15,883 nt of DNA, from NCBI GenBank assembly GCA_964580455.1, contig CAZOKO010000066.1, positions 1 to 15,883 of the forward strand, in the 5' to 3' direction. The notes beneath the pieces were generated by a model. It had not been told where the DNA came from. It searched no databases and worked only from the letters and a program-made list of their open reading frames with translations. Numbering within the stretch: the stretch's first letter is position 1; every line of letters starts with the position of its first letter. This document shows, piece by piece, positions 14,855-15,883 of the stretch. Origin of the DNA: CAZOKO01 sp964580455. GTDB lineage: Bacteria > Desulfobacterota > WTBG01. The position numbers were made by a program, and so were the translations under genes.

Positions 14855-15076
14855 TTACTTATAATACTTCAAAAACTCTTTAACTGTCATCCTGGCCTTC
14901 TTTATTTGGTCAAGTAGAAGTCCTTGCTTAATCGGTTTGCTTTTATGAAGGGGTATGGAGAGTATATGAGGGTTCCCATCCTTGGTAAGCTTGGCATGAC
15001 TGCTTCTGGTTTTTCTTCTCTCCCACCCCGCTTTTACGAACGCTTTTATAACCCTCTCAGGTTTTAGATTATGCAT
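14855..15076 (-). CDS. hicA: HicA-type mRNA interferase toxin
   Basis: A 73-aa double-stranded-RNA-binding-like toxin. It shows KPERVIKAFVKAGWERR at the N-terminus and RSSHAKL with the likely catalytic His27. It ends with the strand and helix typical of the family, SIPLHK ... KPIKQGLLLDQIKKA, and a KEFLKYY tail. HicA cleaves mRNA on the ribosome or free in the cytoplasm and is neutralised by HicB. Its start codon lies 5 bases after the stop of the antitoxin gene, with only a weak AAGG upstream, so it probably depends on translational coupling. The stop codon is inside the right copy of the 9-bp direct repeat flanking the putative miniature element. Confidence 0.88.
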   Translation of the reverse strand: MHNLKPERVIKAFVKAGWERRKTRSSHAKLTKDGNPHILSIPLHKSKPIKQGLLLDQIKKARMTVKEFLKYYK

Positions 15077-15081
15077 TCTAT

Positions 15082-15729
15082 TTACATTGCCTTAGGTCTT
15101 TTTGCTTTGATCCTCCTATCTTCCTCCAATACCTCCAAATGTCCTTTTATTGCATCTTTAATCATTTCAAGGGCTTCCTCGACGGTATCACCCTGAGAAG
15201 CACAGCCAGCAAGGGAGGGACATTTTATCCAATATCCCCCATCCTCAAGATCAGGATGCAAGGTAACTTTATACTTTTTTCCTTTTGCTAAAACAGTATA
15301 GTTTCTTTCCTTGCAAAAACTTTTAACTTCTCCACTTAACTCACGAACAATTTTTCCCAGGGCTATGGCAAAAACCAACTGGCCTCCTTTTAGAGTATCT
15401 AATATCGTTTTCTTATTGCTGGTTAGAACAAAAATACTTTTACCATCGGTAATGAATCTCATTTCAGTTAAGGGGTTCTCGATTTCTGGCATATGTTTTC
15501 TTAAGTAATTTAGACTCTTCCTTATTTTCTGTAGGCTAATGCCAGCATCTTTTAAAGTTTTAGCTACCCTTAGCTGAATCAAATCTGTAAATGCATAAAG
15601 TCTAATGGAACCATAGCCGGAGGCTTCGCTAACTGAGGGTTTAATGAAATGAGTTCTATCCCAATAATCTATTTGTCGTTTTGAAAGACCAGTTGCCTTA
15701 CAAACTATCTTGGTATTATAGCTTATCAT
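15082..15729 (-). CDS. hicB: MerR-HicB fusion antitoxin/autoregulator
   Basis: A 215-aa protein in three parts. Residues about 1-72 are a MerR-type winged-helix domain (TGLSKRQIDYWDR, then IRLYAFTDLIQLR and DAGISLQKIRKSL). Residues about 87-135 (EMRFITDGKSIFVLTS, then GGQLVFAIALGKIVREL) match the segment that follows the HTH in a widespread group of MerR-like regulators. Residues about 142-205 are a HicB domain (YTVLAKGKKYKVTLHPD, GGYWIKCPSLAGCASQGDT, VEEALEMIKDAI). Ordinary HicB antitoxins have an HTH or ribbon-helix-helix at the C-terminus; here the DNA-binding part is at the N-terminus. The ATG at 15729 follows AAGGAG. It is first in the operon with hicA, opposite to the toxin-first order of the E. 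coli hicAB operon. Confidence 0.88.
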   Translation of the reverse strand: MISYNTKIVCKATGLSKRQIDYWDRTHFIKPSVSEASGYGSIRLYAFTDLIQLRVAKTLKDAGISLQKIRKSLNYLRKHMPEIENPLTEMRFITDGKSIFVLTSNKKTILDTLKGGQLVFAIALGKIVRELSGEVKSFCKERNYTVLAKGKKYKVTLHPDLEDGGYWIKCPSLAGCASQGDTVEEALEMIKDAIKGHLEVLEEDRRIKAKRPKAM

Positions 15730-15745
15730 TTTTTTCTCCTTATAG

Positions 15746-15759
15746 GTATTTATAAATAC
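15746..15759. promoter_or_regulatory. Perfect 14-bp palindrome, candidate operator of the hicBA module
   Basis: GTATTTATAAATAC is fully self-complementary. It lies between the predicted start of transcription and the ribosome binding site of the antitoxin gene. It is nested in a wider inverted repeat TATAGG (15741-15746) / CCTATA (15769-15774). Autorepression by the MerR-HicB protein at this site is an inference. Confidence 0.45.
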
Positions 15760-15771
15760 ATTATTGTTCCT

Positions 15772-15799
15772 ATAATAGCATGTATAAAAAATATGTCAA
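15772..15799 (-). promoter_or_regulatory. Sigma-70-like promoter of the hicBA module
   Basis: Read on the - strand, TTGACA (15799-15794) is followed after 16 bases by TATTAT (15777-15772), five of six matches to the -10 consensus. The predicted start is near 15765, giving a leader of about 35 bases. The 16-base spacer is normal, unlike the stretched 19-20-base spacers usual for MerR-activated promoters, which fits repression more than activation. Confidence 0.65.
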
Positions 15800-15883
15800 G
15801 AAAATAATGCTTGAGTTTCTTTAGACAATCGAGGAAATTTTGTGGCTTTTAGTGAAAAGAGTTCCGAGGAGTCCACTTTTAGT
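15800..15883. other. Right-end stretch without a recognised gene
   Basis: The last 84 bases contain no coding region or motif that I can support. CTTTTAGT occurs twice, near the very end, which may be chance. Confidence 0.4.

Noticed and set aside
1..15883. CRISPR array, tRNA or rRNA genes
   Set aside because: No regularly spaced direct repeats and no cloverleaf or ribosomal signature sequences were found when reading both strands.

Overview
The window looks like a chromosomal segment of a Gram-negative bacterium, most plausibly an anaerobic deltaproteobacterium (Desulfobacterota) or a relative. The grounds are an outer-membrane-type gene set (RND/MMPL permease, DUF1329, DUF1302 barrel), Shine-Dalgarno-led genes of moderate GC content, and several dispersed palindromic repeat types that I associate with environmental deltaproteobacterial genomes. 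The taxonomic call is inference from gene types and is not certain.

Nine large genes lie on the + strand. First comes a VAO/GlcD-type FAD-linked oxidoreductase (130-1836). Next is an envelope block: an RND/MMPL permease (2161-4545), a seven-repeat YCF48-like beta-propeller with a lipoprotein-like N-terminus (4575-5630), a periplasmic DUF1329 protein with a LolA/LolB-like role (5914-7182) and a DUF1302 outer-membrane beta-barrel (7246-8877). A strong intrinsic terminator follows at 8915-8965. A redox block comes after it: a second VAO-type oxidoreductase (9065-10612), a small protein of unknown function (10724-10972) and two PYROXD2/CrtI-like FAD amine-oxidase-fold proteins of 542 aa each (11106-12734 and 13064-14692). 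The most economical reading is a system that carries a hydrophobic molecule (lipid, isoprenoid, steroid or hydrocarbon-like) across the envelope and oxidises or desaturates it. The substrate and the direction of transport cannot be read from sequence.

At the right end, on the - strand, is a two-gene toxin-antitoxin module. The first gene encodes a protein with an N-terminal MerR-type DNA-binding domain and a C-terminal HicB domain (15082-15729). The second encodes a HicA-type mRNA interferase (14855-15076). The module has a recognisable sigma-70-like promoter and a perfect 14-bp palindrome in its leader.

The non-coding DNA is unusually structured. The 283-base gap before DUF1329 holds a candidate promoter, a tandem 8-bp repeat, a 32-codon ribosome-binding-site-equipped ORF whose stop codon lies at the loop/stem junction of an intrinsic terminator, and that terminator itself: an attenuator-like layout. 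Three dispersed-repeat types (C6/G6 palindrome, GCAGAG palindrome, CATTGCGAG palindrome) sit between the redox genes. A 153-bp MITE-like element with imperfect 27-bp terminal inverted repeats and 9-bp flanking direct repeats separates the last oxidoreductase from the toxin gene. No tRNA, rRNA, CRISPR array or transposase gene was seen.
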